The notes under the pieces are model-generated. The model was not told the origin of the DNA. It searched no databases and saw nothing but the letters and a program-made list of their open reading frames with translations. From DATCJA01 sp050742335 (GTDB lineage Bacteria; Acidobacteriota; Vicinamibacteria; Vicinamibacterales; UBA2999): a DNA stretch of 26,129 bases. Positions 14,856 through 22,524 of this stretch are shown one piece after another (position 1 is the stretch's first letter; every line of letters begins with the position of its first letter). The position numbers and the translations under genes are program-made. The stretch lies in NCBI GenBank assembly GCA_050742335.1, contig JBOGIR010000240.1, positions 1 to 26,129 on the forward strand, written 5' to 3'.

Positions 14856-14993
14856 GGCTCCCTCGACTGGTATCAACGACGCGCCGCGCGGGTCTTGGTC
14901 CTGCGATCGACGGCCATAGCCTGCTACGGGGGACCACACCGAGTCAATCCGCTGTCGTAGGTCGGTCGTGGTGGGTCCGGCACGAATGCCAAA

Positions 14994-15179
14994 TCATGCC
15001 TTGCGCAGATGAGACTCCGCGGGCATGGCCTCGCGCGCCCCGTGTCGCCGATCCGAGAAGAACTGCTGGATGAGCTGCCGGCAGTCGTCCTCTAGCACTC
15101 CACCCGTCACCGCGGATCGGTGATTCAGGCCGGGCAGCTCGAGGCGCTGTTGCACGGCCGAGCTTCGACTGCCCGTCGC
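14994..15179 (-). pseudogene. C-terminal relic of a tadA-like deaminase
   Basis: The minus strand reads RLELPGLNHRSAVTGGVLED (then DCRQLIQQFFSDRR) and stops at 14994-14996. The intact TadA at 16730-17191 reads GLDLPGLNHRFAVTGGILDA (then ECRALIQQFFRERR) at its C-terminus. An in-frame TAG at about 15182 closes the relic upstream. The catalytic HAE and PCxxC regions are missing. The DNA is clearly similar but diverged, so this is an old partial duplicate or the remains of a second deaminase. The rest of the 399-bp spacer (14856-15254) holds the Oar promoter region and nothing else I recognise. Confidence 0.8.
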
Positions 15180-15254
15180 CTAGAGAAATTTGAGGCGAGG
15201 GAAAGGTTCGTGTTGCACGCTGGGAACCCATACTGAGAATGCGCTGATGCGCGC

Positions 15255-16211
15255 TCAACGCGCCGGCGGAGATCCGGGTGCGCGCGGCGCCGTCGCCGGC
15301 ACCGAGCCGAACACCTTCATCGCCGTGGCAATCATCCCGGCAATGTCCGAGACCGGGGCCGGGATGATCACCGAGTTGGTGGACTTGGCGAGATTGCCGA
15401 ACTGCGCGACATACTGTTCGGCCACACGCAGCTGAACCGCTTCCATGCCGCCATCGACGCCGATGGCGCCGGCCACCTGGCGAATACCCTCGGCCGTGGC
15501 CGACGCGATCGCCAGGATCGCCTGCGCCTGCCCTTCCGCCTCGTTGATCTGCTGCTGCCGCGTGGCTTCCGACGCCTTGATGACCTGCTGCTTCTCGCCT
15601 TCCGCCGTGTTGATGGCCGCGTCGCGCTGGCCTTCGGACGTCAGAATCACCGCGCGCTTCTCGCGTTCCGCTCGCATCTGCTTTTCCATCGCGGCGAGGA
15701 TGTCGGCCGGCGGCGTGATGTTCTTGATCTCGTAGCGCAGCACCTTCACGCCCCAGGCCTCCGACGCCTTGTCCAGCTCGCCGACGACCGCCGTGTTGAT
15801 CGTGGTGCGTTCCTCGAACGTGCGATCCAGGTCGATCTTCCCCACCTCGCTGCGAAGCGTCGTCTGCGCGAGCTGCGTGATGGCGAAGAGGTAGTCGGAG
15901 ATGCCGTATGACGCGCGCTCCGGGTTCAGCACCTTGAGGTACAGGACGCCGTCGACGCCCACCTGCACGTTGTCGCGGGTGATGCACACCTGCGCCGCGA
16001 TGTCGTAGGCCGTCTCCTTCAGCGAATGGCGATACCGGATCACGTCGACGAATGGCACCAGGACGTGGAACCCTGCGTTGAGGGTCCCGTGGTACCGGCC
16101 GAGACGTTCGACGACGTACGCGCTCTGCTGCGGAACTACAATCGCCGTCTTGAAGACGATGAAGAGCACGAGCAGCGCAATGACGAGCGCGACGATGAGT
16201 GCGCCTTCCAT
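15255..16211 (-). CDS. qmcA: SPFH/Band 7 (stomatin, QmcA-type) membrane protein
   Basis: Starting at ATG 16211, which shares its A with the stop of nfeD, the gene encodes 318 residues. An N-terminal membrane helix (about 4-26, LIVALVIALLVLFIVF) is followed by the SPFH domain (VVPQQSAYVVERLGRYHGTL, AGFHVLVPFVDVIRYRHSLK, RDNVQVGVDGVLYLKVLNPE, LRSEVGKIDLDRTFEER, WGVKVLRYEIKNITPP). A long Ala/Glu helix at about 185-260 (EKRAVILTSEGQRDAAINTA, GEKQQVIKASEATRQQQI) mediates oligomerisation. The C-terminal tail is Ala/Pro-rich. Paralogues of this kind form large ring assemblies in the inner membrane linked to proteases and membrane organisation. Co-transcription with NfeD is the classical arrangement and supports the call. 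Confidence 0.92.
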   Translation of the reverse strand: MEGALIVALVIALLVLFIVFKTAIVVPQQSAYVVERLGRYHGTLNAGFHVLVPFVDVIRYRHSLKETAYDIAAQVCITRDNVQVGVDGVLYLKVLNPERASYGISDYLFAITQLAQTTLRSEVGKIDLDRTFEERTTINTAVVGELDKASEAWGVKVLRYEIKNITPPADILAAMEKQMRAEREKRAVILTSEGQRDAAINTAEGEKQQVIKASEATRQQQINEAEGQAQAILAIASATAEGIRQVAGAIGVDGGMEAVQLRVAEQYVAQFGNLAKSTNSVIIPAPVSDIAGMIATAMKVFGSVPATAPRAPGSPPAR

Positions 16212-16651
16212 CAGTGACCTCGCTCCGGACGGATGTCGAGCTCGAGCCCCCGCACGGCGACGACCCGGCAACGCTCGCCCGCACGTACGGCCCCGTCATC
16301 GACGTTGCGGACACTCCAGGTCGAACCGCGCAGCTCCGCGCGCCCGTACTGGCCCGCCGGGATTGGCGCCGCCGCGACGGCCACCTCGCCGATCAGCGAG
16401 TCCACCGGGCCCGAACGCTCTGCACGCCGCAGCCGCTCGAGCAGCGGCTTCCTGAAGAGCGCTACGCACGCGACCGACAGCACTGAGAAGAGCACCCACT
16501 GCACCCAGTCGGTTCCGGCCAGGCCGGCGAGTTCAAGCAGCCCGAGCAGCACCGCCGAGACGGCGAAAAAGATGAAGAAGAACCCGCCGGGCGTGGCGAG
16601 CTCGATGGCCGTGAGGACCAGTCCGAGCAGAATCCAGTACCACCAGATCAT
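16211..16651 (-). CDS. nfeD: NfeD family membrane protein (short form)
   Basis: The start chosen is ATG 16651 (MIWWYWILLGLVL), giving 146 residues. Longer frames upstream add a non-hydrophobic leader. Three or four membrane helices occupy residues about 3-72 (WILLGLVLTAIELATPGGFF, FFAVSAVLLGLLELAGL, VLFSVLSVACVALF). A C-terminal OB-fold domain follows (DSLIGEVAVAAAPIPAGQYG, AELRGSTWSVRN, GERCRVVAVRGLELDIRP). It lacks the ClpP-like protease domain of long NfeD proteins, matching the short form that pairs with a stomatin or paraslipin. Its stop codon overlaps the qmcA start by one base, so the two are translationally coupled. It lies 78 bp after tadA on the same strand. Confidence 0.9.
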   Translation of the reverse strand: MIWWYWILLGLVLTAIELATPGGFFFIFFAVSAVLLGLLELAGLAGTDWVQWVLFSVLSVACVALFRKPLLERLRRAERSGPVDSLIGEVAVAAAPIPAGQYGRAELRGSTWSVRNVDDGAVRAGERCRVVAVRGLELDIRPERGH

Positions 16652-16729
16652 GGACGCATGAGCTGGCGGAATGATAGCCGATGTGAGCGCCGGCGAGGGC
16701 GTGCACATCCCCACCCGTGCCGGCTGCGT

Positions 16730-17191
16730 TCACTCCTCAGCATGACGCCGCCGTTCCCGGAAAAACTGCTGGATCAGGGCTCGGCACTCCGCGTCGAGAA
16801 TCCCTCCGGTGACGGCAAACCGGTGATTCAGGCCGGGCAGATCGAGGCCGCGCACCACGGACACGAGCGCGCCGCTCTTGCGCTCCGGTGCGCCGTACAC
16901 CACCTCGCGGACGCGCGCGTGCACCAGCGCGCCCACACACATCAGGCACGGCTCCACCGTGACATAGACAGTCGCGTCCGTCAGCCGATAGTTGCCCACC
17001 TGCTGCGCGGCCTCGCGCAGCACGAGCATCTCGGCGTGTGCGGTGGGATCGACGGCCGCGATCGGCTGGTTGAATCCGCGCGCGACGATGCGTCCGTCCA
17101 CGACGACCACGGCGCCGATGGGCACCTCGCCCGACGCGAGGGCGCGCCGCGCTTCGTCGAGCGCCGAGTGCATAAAGTGTTCGTGCGACAC
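16730..17191 (-). CDS. tadA: tRNA-specific adenosine deaminase TadA
   Basis: TadA converts A34 to inosine in tRNA-Arg(ACG) in the cytoplasm. GTG 17191 is preferred as start because the family typically opens with a (D/S)HExFM helix, here SHEHFMHSALDEARRALASG. ATG 17173 would cut this off. The 153-residue protein has the full deaminase signature: HAE at 52-54 (zinc ligand His52, proton shuttle Glu54) and PCLMC at 81-85 (ligands Cys82 and Cys85). It also has VPIGAVVVVDGRIVARGFN, GNYRLTDATVYVTVEPC and a C-terminal IQQFFRERRRHAEE helix. The C-terminus has a decayed relative at 14994-15179. A structured repeat element lies just upstream of the gene (17251-17409). Confidence 0.93.
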   Translation of the reverse strand: MSHEHFMHSALDEARRALASGEVPIGAVVVVDGRIVARGFNQPIAAVDPTAHAEMLVLREAAQQVGNYRLTDATVYVTVEPCLMCVGALVHARVREVVYGAPERKSGALVSVVRGLDLPGLNHRFAVTGGILDAECRALIQQFFRERRRHAEE

Positions 17192-17250
17192 AGCTAGTCC
17201 AAGGAACCCACCTGGGTTGACACGAACCCCTGAGCCCGAGCTCAGTTGCA

Positions 17251-17409
17251 TTGATGATGATGAATCCCGATTCCGGTGGCCGGACCGCGCTGCGAGGGCT
17301 TGAACGACCGCAGCACGCCAGCTCCATGAGCTGGCGGATTCCCTCAGCCTTCTCGCGCGGTCAGGCGAGCCGTGTCGGCCTGACCTCCATAGGGCTTCAT
17401 CATCATCAA
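17251..17409. repeat. 159-bp nested inverted-repeat element A
   Basis: TTGATGATGATGAA (17251-17264) is the exact reverse complement of TTCATCATCATCAA (17396-17409). Outside these arms GTTG/CAAC also pairs loosely. Inside are a 9-bp hairpin CGCCAGCTC-CAT-GAGCTGGCG (17316-17336) and GGTCAGGC/GCCTGACC (17359-17385). The central hairpin motif CAGCTCCrTGAGCTG followed by GGATT recurs in element B (23399-23421). It fills the spacer between the DUF885 gene and tadA. It has no open frame of its own, so it is MITE-like or a structured RNA. Confidence 0.8.
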
Positions 17410-17448
17410 CACAACCGATCTCTCGTGTAGGATGCGGGGCTACCGGTG

Positions 17449-19233
17449 TCAATTCGAGCCCGCGGTTGCCCGGATGTAGGCGTCCACCTGCCGTTCGAGG
17501 ATCGGCAACGGGACTGTTCCGGCCACCAGCACCGCGTTGTGAAAGGCCTTCGGCGAGAAGCGGGTCCCAAGCGCCTTCTGCGCCTTGTCGCGCAGCTCGA
17601 CGATCTTCAACTGCCCGAGCATGTACGCGCAGGCCTGGCCAGGATTGACGACGTACCGATCGATCTCGCTGGCTTCGATGCCGTAGTCGATCGCCTGCTG
17701 GCGCGTCCAGCGCTTTGCGTGGATGCCGGTATCGACCACGAGCCGCCGCGCGCGGAACAGCGCCCCATCGAGCTGTCCCAACTGCCCTTCCAGATCGTCT
17801 TCGTACCAACCGGATTCGGCCACGAGCCGTTCCGCGTACAGCCCCCATCCCTCGGTCAGCGCGGAGATGCTGCCCAGCGCACGAATCTGGCGAAAGCGCG
17901 GGTTCGCGTCGTTCTCGAGCTCCAGGGCGATCTGGAAATGATGACCGGGGACGGTTTCGTGATACACGAGCGTGCGGAGCCCGAACTTCGTCAGGTACGA
18001 CGGGCGCAGCGGAATCTGAAAGGTCCCGGGACGGGATCCATCGCGTGCCGGCGCGCCGTAGTTGGCGGCAGCGGTGTTCTCGCGGAAGGCGGGAAACGGC
18101 CGCGCAATGACCGGCGCGCGCGGGACGCGGTCGAACAGCGCCGCCGACCGCTTCTGAGCGTCGCTGATGATGCCGTCGATATCGGTCATGATCCGGGTGC
18201 GGCCGTCCTCGGTCGGCGGGTACGCCAGGTCTTGTTCGAGCCGCGCGACGCGGGCGCTTACCGACCCTTCGGTCCGCCCGAGCCGCCGCAGGATCGCGTC
18301 CATCTCCTTTTCGATCCGCGTCACCTCACGCAGGCCGATCTGGTGGATCTCGTCTGCGGTGAGACTGGTGGTCGTGAACCGACGCAGGTGGTAGGCGTAC
18401 GCGGCGTCGCCGCCCTTGAATCGCCACAACCCGGCGTCATCGGTGGTCGTGACCACGAGCGGCTCGAGCACCGCGATGGCCCTCTGCCACGCCGGATAGA
18501 TCTGCGTGGCCGTGACCCGCTCGGCCGCCGCCCGCAGCTCCTCGCGCCTCGCTTGCGGTATGGCGCCGCTCGCGGTCATCCGGTCGGAGAAGGCGATGAC
18601 ATACGGGTTCTGCGCCGGAGGCGTGCCGATGAACTGCTGCATCTGGGCGACCGTCGCGCGGACGATGAAGCGCGGCGGCGCCATCCTTTTCGCCGCGAGC
18701 TCACGTGCATCAGCCGTGACTTCCTCCATGCGTGTGGCGACCTGCCCGAGACGCGCCACGTAGTTCACGGCGTCCTTCTCGGTGTTGAGCGGGTGCAACA
18801 CCGTGAGGGCGTTGACCAGATCGATGTTGGCACCCGCGAATTGCTCGAGCGGGAAGGCGAACTCCTCGTACTGTTGGCCTTCGACCACGACCTCGAGCTG
18901 CCATTTCATGAGGTCCGCGGACACGCGCTGCACGTCGGTGAGGCGGGCGCTGTCGAACGTCGCCAGGTCCGCCAGCCCGCGTCGGGCCATGTCCACGCGG
19001 CGACGCCGCCATTCCCGAGTCAGGGGTGTGATCTGCACCTCGAGCGCGTCCTGCTCCACGCCCGTGAAATAACGTGTCTGAATCGCCTGATTGGGACTCG
19101 ACCGGACCCACTCGTCCGTGAACGTGCGGAAGAGGTCGTCGATGGAGCGCGTTTGGGCGCGTGGAAGGGCCACGACACCGACGGCGAGAAGTGTGCCTGC
19201 CAGCAGCGCGCGAAGACGAATGTGGTGGCTCAT
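17449..19233 (-). CDS. Secreted DUF885 family metallopeptidase
   Basis: The start chosen is ATG 19233 because it follows the ilvA stop by four bases, has GGA upstream and exposes a signal peptide (HIRLRALLAGTLLAVGVV, cut after ALPRAQ). The 594-residue protein is a full-length DUF885 member. The zinc motif is HETVPGHH at about 425-432 (HExxxGHH), and EGWGLYAERL follows with the further Glu ligand. Upstream blocks include FPLEQFAGANIDLVN and WRFKGGDAAYAYHLRRFTTT, and downstream is YMLGQLKIVELR. Relatives are periplasmic or membrane-associated carboxypeptidase-like enzymes, so peptide trimming is likely. The substrate is unknown. The four-base gap to ilvA indicates one transcript and probable coupling. 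Confidence 0.9.
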   Translation of the reverse strand: MSHHIRLRALLAGTLLAVGVVALPRAQTRSIDDLFRTFTDEWVRSSPNQAIQTRYFTGVEQDALEVQITPLTREWRRRRVDMARRGLADLATFDSARLTDVQRVSADLMKWQLEVVVEGQQYEEFAFPLEQFAGANIDLVNALTVLHPLNTEKDAVNYVARLGQVATRMEEVTADARELAAKRMAPPRFIVRATVAQMQQFIGTPPAQNPYVIAFSDRMTASGAIPQARREELRAAAERVTATQIYPAWQRAIAVLEPLVVTTTDDAGLWRFKGGDAAYAYHLRRFTTTSLTADEIHQIGLREVTRIEKEMDAILRRLGRTEGSVSARVARLEQDLAYPPTEDGRTRIMTDIDGIISDAQKRSAALFDRVPRAPVIARPFPAFRENTAAANYGAPARDGSRPGTFQIPLRPSYLTKFGLRTLVYHETVPGHHFQIALELENDANPRFRQIRALGSISALTEGWGLYAERLVAESGWYEDDLEGQLGQLDGALFRARRLVVDTGIHAKRWTRQQAIDYGIEASEIDRYVVNPGQACAYMLGQLKIVELRDKAQKALGTRFSPKAFHNAVLVAGTVPLPILERQVDAYIRATAGSN

Positions 19234-19237
19234 CGCG

Positions 19238-20749
19238 TCATCCAAGGAAGAACCGGTACGCGGGGTTGTCGTATTCGGCGGTGTACGGATACCCGAGGCC
19301 GTCAAGGAACGCGCGCAGCGCGGGCAGGTCGGCGTCCTCCACCTCGAAGCCCGCCAGCACCCTGCCGAAGTCGGCGCCGTGATTGCGGTAGTGGAACAGG
19401 CTGATGTTCCAGCGTCCGCCCAGCTTGTCGAGAAACTCCATCAAGGCGCCGGGCCGCTCTGGAAATTCGAACCGGCACAGTCGCTCGTGCCGCACCTCCG
19501 GGGCGTGCCCGCCCACCATGTGGCGCACGTGGAGCTTGGCCATCTCGTTGTCCGTCAGATCGACGGTCTCGTACCCGGTGGCATTGAGCATCCTGGCCAG
19601 CGTGTGTCCGTCGTGCCGCGAATGGGTGGCAATGCCGACGAAGATGTGCGCCTTGTCGCGGCCGCTCAGCCGGTAGTTGAACTCGGTGACAACGCGCTTG
19701 CCGATGGCCGCACAGAATTCGCCAAACGCGCCCGGCCGCTCGGGAATGGTGACGGCCAGCAGTGCCTCGCGCGCCTCCCCGATTTCCGCGCGCTCGGCCA
19801 CGAAGCGCAGCCGGTCGAAGTTGATATTGGCGCCGCTCAGTACCGCCACGAGCGACTGATCGCGCGCACGCTCGCGCTCGACCCACGCCTTCAGTCCCGC
19901 CACCGCGAGCGCGCCGGCCGGTTCCATCACCGCGCGCGTGTCGTCAAAGACGTCCTTGATCGCCGCGCAGATCTCATCGTTGCTGACACGCACGATCTCA
20001 TCCACCGTCTGCTGGACGATGGGAAAGGTGATCTCGCCGACCTCGCGCACCGCAACACCGTCGGCGAAGAGACCGACGTGATCGAGACGCACGCGGCGGC
20101 CGGCCGCCAGTGACTGGTACATGGCGTCGGCCTCGAACGGCTCGACGCCAATCACCTTCACGTCGGGCCGCAGCACCTTCAGGTAGCCCGCAATACCGGC
20201 GATGAGACCGCCGCCGCCAACGGGCACGAACACCATGAAGGGGCGGTCCTGGCTGTGCTGCAGGATCTCGGCGCCAACCGTCCCTTGCCCCGCAATGACC
20301 AGCGGGTCGTCGAACGGGTGAATGAAGGTGAGCCCCGTTTCCGCCACCATCGCATCGCACTGCGCCTTGGCGTCGGCATAGCTGTCGCCTGCCAGCACGA
20401 CCTCGGCGCCCATCGCCCTCACCGCATCCACTTTGATCTGCGGCGTGGTCTGCGGCATGACGATGGTGGCCTTCAGACCGAGCTTCCGCGCCGAGTAGGC
20501 GACGCCCTGGGAGTGATTGCCGGCGCTCGCCGTGATGATGCCGCGCGCCCACTCGCGCTCGCAGAGGTGCGCGATCTTGTTGTACGCGCCCCGAAGCTTG
20601 AAGCTGAACACAGGCTGAAGGTCTTCGCGCTTGAAGAGCACTTCGTTCGAGAGCCTGCGCGACAGCCGCGGCGCCGCATCGAGCGGCGTTTCGCGCGCCA
20701 CGTCGTACACGCGGCTCTTGAGAATGTCGTGGAGAAGTCGGGTCAGCAT
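19238..20749 (-). CDS. ilvA: Threonine ammonia-lyase (threonine deaminase), biosynthetic
   Basis: IlvA makes 2-oxobutanoate and ammonia from threonine with PLP, the first committed step of isoleucine synthesis. The 503-residue protein has the PLP-lysine block FSFKLRGAYNK (Lys51), the ASAGNHSQGVAYSARKLG substrate loop, the phosphate-binding VGGGGLIAGIAGYLK and a late SGANINFDRL. The C-terminal third (about 325-503) carries two ACT-like regulatory domains, each opening with an ERPGAFGEF or ERPGALMEF motif, typical of the isoleucine-inhibited long form. ATG 20749 is the first good start, although its Shine-Dalgarno is weak. DUF885 follows four bases later. It lies 86 bp downstream of the PHP gene and the liv importer, which fits amino-acid metabolism. 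Confidence 0.95.
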   Translation of the reverse strand: MLTRLLHDILKSRVYDVARETPLDAAPRLSRRLSNEVLFKREDLQPVFSFKLRGAYNKIAHLCEREWARGIITASAGNHSQGVAYSARKLGLKATIVMPQTTPQIKVDAVRAMGAEVVLAGDSYADAKAQCDAMVAETGLTFIHPFDDPLVIAGQGTVGAEILQHSQDRPFMVFVPVGGGGLIAGIAGYLKVLRPDVKVIGVEPFEADAMYQSLAAGRRVRLDHVGLFADGVAVREVGEITFPIVQQTVDEIVRVSNDEICAAIKDVFDDTRAVMEPAGALAVAGLKAWVERERARDQSLVAVLSGANINFDRLRFVAERAEIGEAREALLAVTIPERPGAFGEFCAAIGKRVVTEFNYRLSGRDKAHIFVGIATHSRHDGHTLARMLNATGYETVDLTDNEMAKLHVRHMVGGHAPEVRHERLCRFEFPERPGALMEFLDKLGGRWNISLFHYRNHGADFGRVLAGFEVEDADLPALRAFLDGLGYPYTAEYDNPAYRFFLG

Positions 20750-20791
20750 GTGCGAGGCAGGAGACAGGAGACAAAAGGCCTGTCGCTTGCC

Positions 20792-20819
20792 GCCTACTGC
20801 CTACTGCCTACTGCCTACT
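20792..20819. repeat. Perfect tandem heptamer (GCCTACT x4) upstream of ilvA
   Basis: Four perfect copies of GCCTACT lie about 43 bp upstream of the ilvA start codon, in the spacer after the PHP gene. On the transcribed strand they read AGTAGGC. Such arrays change copy number by slippage and could alter the leader length of ilvA. Confidence 0.9.
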
Positions 20820-20835
20820 ACAGTGCTTCAGAGTA

Positions 20836-21552
20836 CTACACCGTCGCCCGGGCGGGCTGCGGCGCACGCGCGCCAATCCCGAGCGAGGACGCGACGATAC
20901 CGGCCATGATGCGGACCGCGGCCGGCCAGGTCAGAGGACGAGTCACGAGGCGCACCTGCCCTGCCGCGATGGCGGCACAAATCGCAGCCGGATCGCGCCC
21001 GGCGTCCACCAGTGAATAGGTGGTCCCGAGCTGCTCGAGCCGATGCACGTCGCCATTGCCGACCAGCGGCTTCGCGTGCTCGCGCGCCCAGCGCTCGGCC
21101 CGGCGATTGAAATTGAGTGACGCCGTGTACATGGCGTTGTATTCCACCGCATCGAAGACGTCCGCATGCCGGGTGAGGGCGCCGAACAGGCTGTGCGGCC
21201 CGGGAAAGTAGGGATGCGGAGCAATGACGAGGCCGCCGCACCCTCGCTTCACCCGCACCACATCGTCGAAGGAGTGCACCCGCTCGGCGACGCCGTACGG
21301 AAAGTTCAGGAGCAGGACGTGGCAACCCTCGACCGTCCGCTCGATCCCCGGAATCAGGACCATGCCACGCTCGGCAGCATGAGCGGCAAACGGATGCACG
21401 TCGAGCTGTTGCTCGTGCAGGGTCACCGCCAGGGCGTCATATCCGAGCATCGCCGCACGATCGATCAACTCGCGCGTGGAATACGGGATCCGATCGAATG
21501 GATCGTCCGCGGTATGGATATGAAGGTCGACTTTCAGCACACGACGGACCAT
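20836..21552 (-). CDS. PHP-domain phosphoesterase-like protein
   Basis: The ATG at 21552 directly abuts the livF stop (TGAATG), so it is in the liv transcript. The 238-residue protein opens with the PHP signature VDLHIHTADDPFDRI (His11, His13) and continues with YDALAVTLHE (motif 2, with Leu where Asp is common). It then has LIPGIERTVEGCHVLLLNF (Gly-x-Glu), LVIAPHPYFPG and VGNGDVHRLEQLG, supplying further metal ligands. Most metal-binding positions are kept, so hydrolase activity is plausible. Relatives act on phosphorylated small molecules or nucleic acids, and the substrate cannot be stated. The C-terminal 30 residues are hydrophobic and basic (VRIMAGIVASSLGIGARAPQ). Confidence 0.85.
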   Translation of the reverse strand: MVRRVLKVDLHIHTADDPFDRIPYSTRELIDRAAMLGYDALAVTLHEQQLDVHPFAAHAAERGMVLIPGIERTVEGCHVLLLNFPYGVAERVHSFDDVVRVKRGCGGLVIAPHPYFPGPHSLFGALTRHADVFDAVEYNAMYTASLNFNRRAERWAREHAKPLVGNGDVHRLEQLGTTYSLVDAGRDPAAICAAIAAGQVRLVTRPLTWPAAVRIMAGIVASSLGIGARAPQPARATV

Positions 21553-22293
21553 TCACAAATCGCGCCGGCCCCGCCCTGCGTCAGGAAGGGCCCGAGGAGC
21601 AGGCGGGACACCGAGCAGGTGTGTCTTGATTTCCTCATTGTTCCACAGCGTTACAGGATCGGTGGAATGGACGACCTTCCCCTTGGCCATGACGTGCACC
21701 TGATCGGCCACCTTCACCGCAAACGCGGCGTTCTGCTCCGCGAGTAGGATCGAGGTGCCTTCCTCCTTCAGACGCCGGATGACCGACGCCACTTCGGCGA
21801 CGACTACCGGCGCCAGCCCCTCGGTCGGCTCGTCCATTACCAGGAGCAGGGGCTTGGCCACGAGCGCGCGCGCGACGGCCAGCATCTGCTGCTCGCCGCC
21901 ACTGAGCTCGTTGCCGCGGTTGTGTTGGCGCTCGCCGAGCCTCGGGAACAGCGAGAAGACCGTGTCGAGATCGGCGCGAGACTTCGACGCGCAGGCAATC
22001 TCGAGGTTCTCGCGCACCGACAGAGACGAAAAAATGCGGCGCCCCTGCGGAACCAGGCTCACGCCCAACTGATGGATGCGGTGCGGCGGAAGGCGCGTGA
22101 TATCGATTCCGTTCATGACAACGCGGCCCAGCCGCGGTGGCGTGAGGCCCACCAGCGAGCGGCACAGCGTCGTTTTGCCCACTCCGTTGCGGCCGAGCAC
22201 CGCCGTGACGGTCCCTTTCTCCACGCTGAGTGTCACACCTTGGAGAACGTGGCTCTCTCCGTAGTACGTGTGCAGGTTGTGAACGTCGAGCAT
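21553..22293 (-). CDS. livF: ABC transporter ATP-binding protein LivF (branched-chain amino acid type)
   Basis: The start chosen is ATG 22293 (MLDVHNLHTYYGESHVLQGV). A 65-codon upstream extension is GC-rich non-protein sequence over a repeat. The 246-residue ATPase has Walker A GRNGVGKTT, the LivF-typical GLTPPRLGRVVMNGIDIT, Q-loop region LVPQGRRIFSSLSVRENLEI, signature LSGGEQQML, Walker B LLLVMDEPTEGLAP and the H-loop position occupied in LLAEQNAAFAVKVADQVHVM (LivF proteins have Gln/Asn here). It pairs with LivG at the inner face of the LivHM permease to drive uptake. The gene directly abuts the PHP gene. Confidence 0.93.
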   Translation of the reverse strand: MLDVHNLHTYYGESHVLQGVTLSVEKGTVTAVLGRNGVGKTTLCRSLVGLTPPRLGRVVMNGIDITRLPPHRIHQLGVSLVPQGRRIFSSLSVRENLEIACASKSRADLDTVFSLFPRLGERQHNRGNELSGGEQQMLAVARALVAKPLLLVMDEPTEGLAPVVVAEVASVIRRLKEEGTSILLAEQNAAFAVKVADQVHVMAKGKVVHSTDPVTLWNNEEIKTHLLGVPPAPRALPDAGRGRRDL

Positions 22294-22419
22294 CGATTTC
22301 TGTCTATCCACAATATCCACAATATCTGTTGAGTTGACGCTCCTCGGGTCCTGTCGCGGGGTTTCCCCATCCGCGGCCACCCCACCGCGCACAGTCCGCG
22401 CGGCGGGGGCCCCGGCGGA

Positions 22420-22454
22420 AGGCGCCACACACATGATCCACGGGTGTGGCGCCT
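22420..22454. repeat. Strong inverted repeat in the livG-livF spacer
   Basis: AGGCGCCACAC (22420-22430) pairs perfectly with GTGTGGCGCCT (22444-22454) around a 13-nt loop. The surrounding 140 bp is very GC-rich with further short palindromes. Close to livF, a CCACAATAT direct repeat occurs twice (about 22312-22330). The spacer holds no gene and may modulate livF level within the operon. Confidence 0.8.
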
Positions 22455-22524
22455 GCGCGGCGGCTGGGGATGCCCCTCCCCGCGCCACCCGCCCATAAGA
22501 ACTTCGTCAACTGGGCTGACCTCG

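Noticed and set aside
14856..14990. A sigma-70 promoter for the Oar-like gene (TTGACT near 14945)
   Set aside because: No -10 hexamer at 16-18 bp spacing could be found, so it is not claimed.
14944..16314. A 456-codon minus-strand open frame over qmcA
   Set aside because: It is the wrong frame of qmcA. The SPFH motifs lie in the frame ending at 15255.
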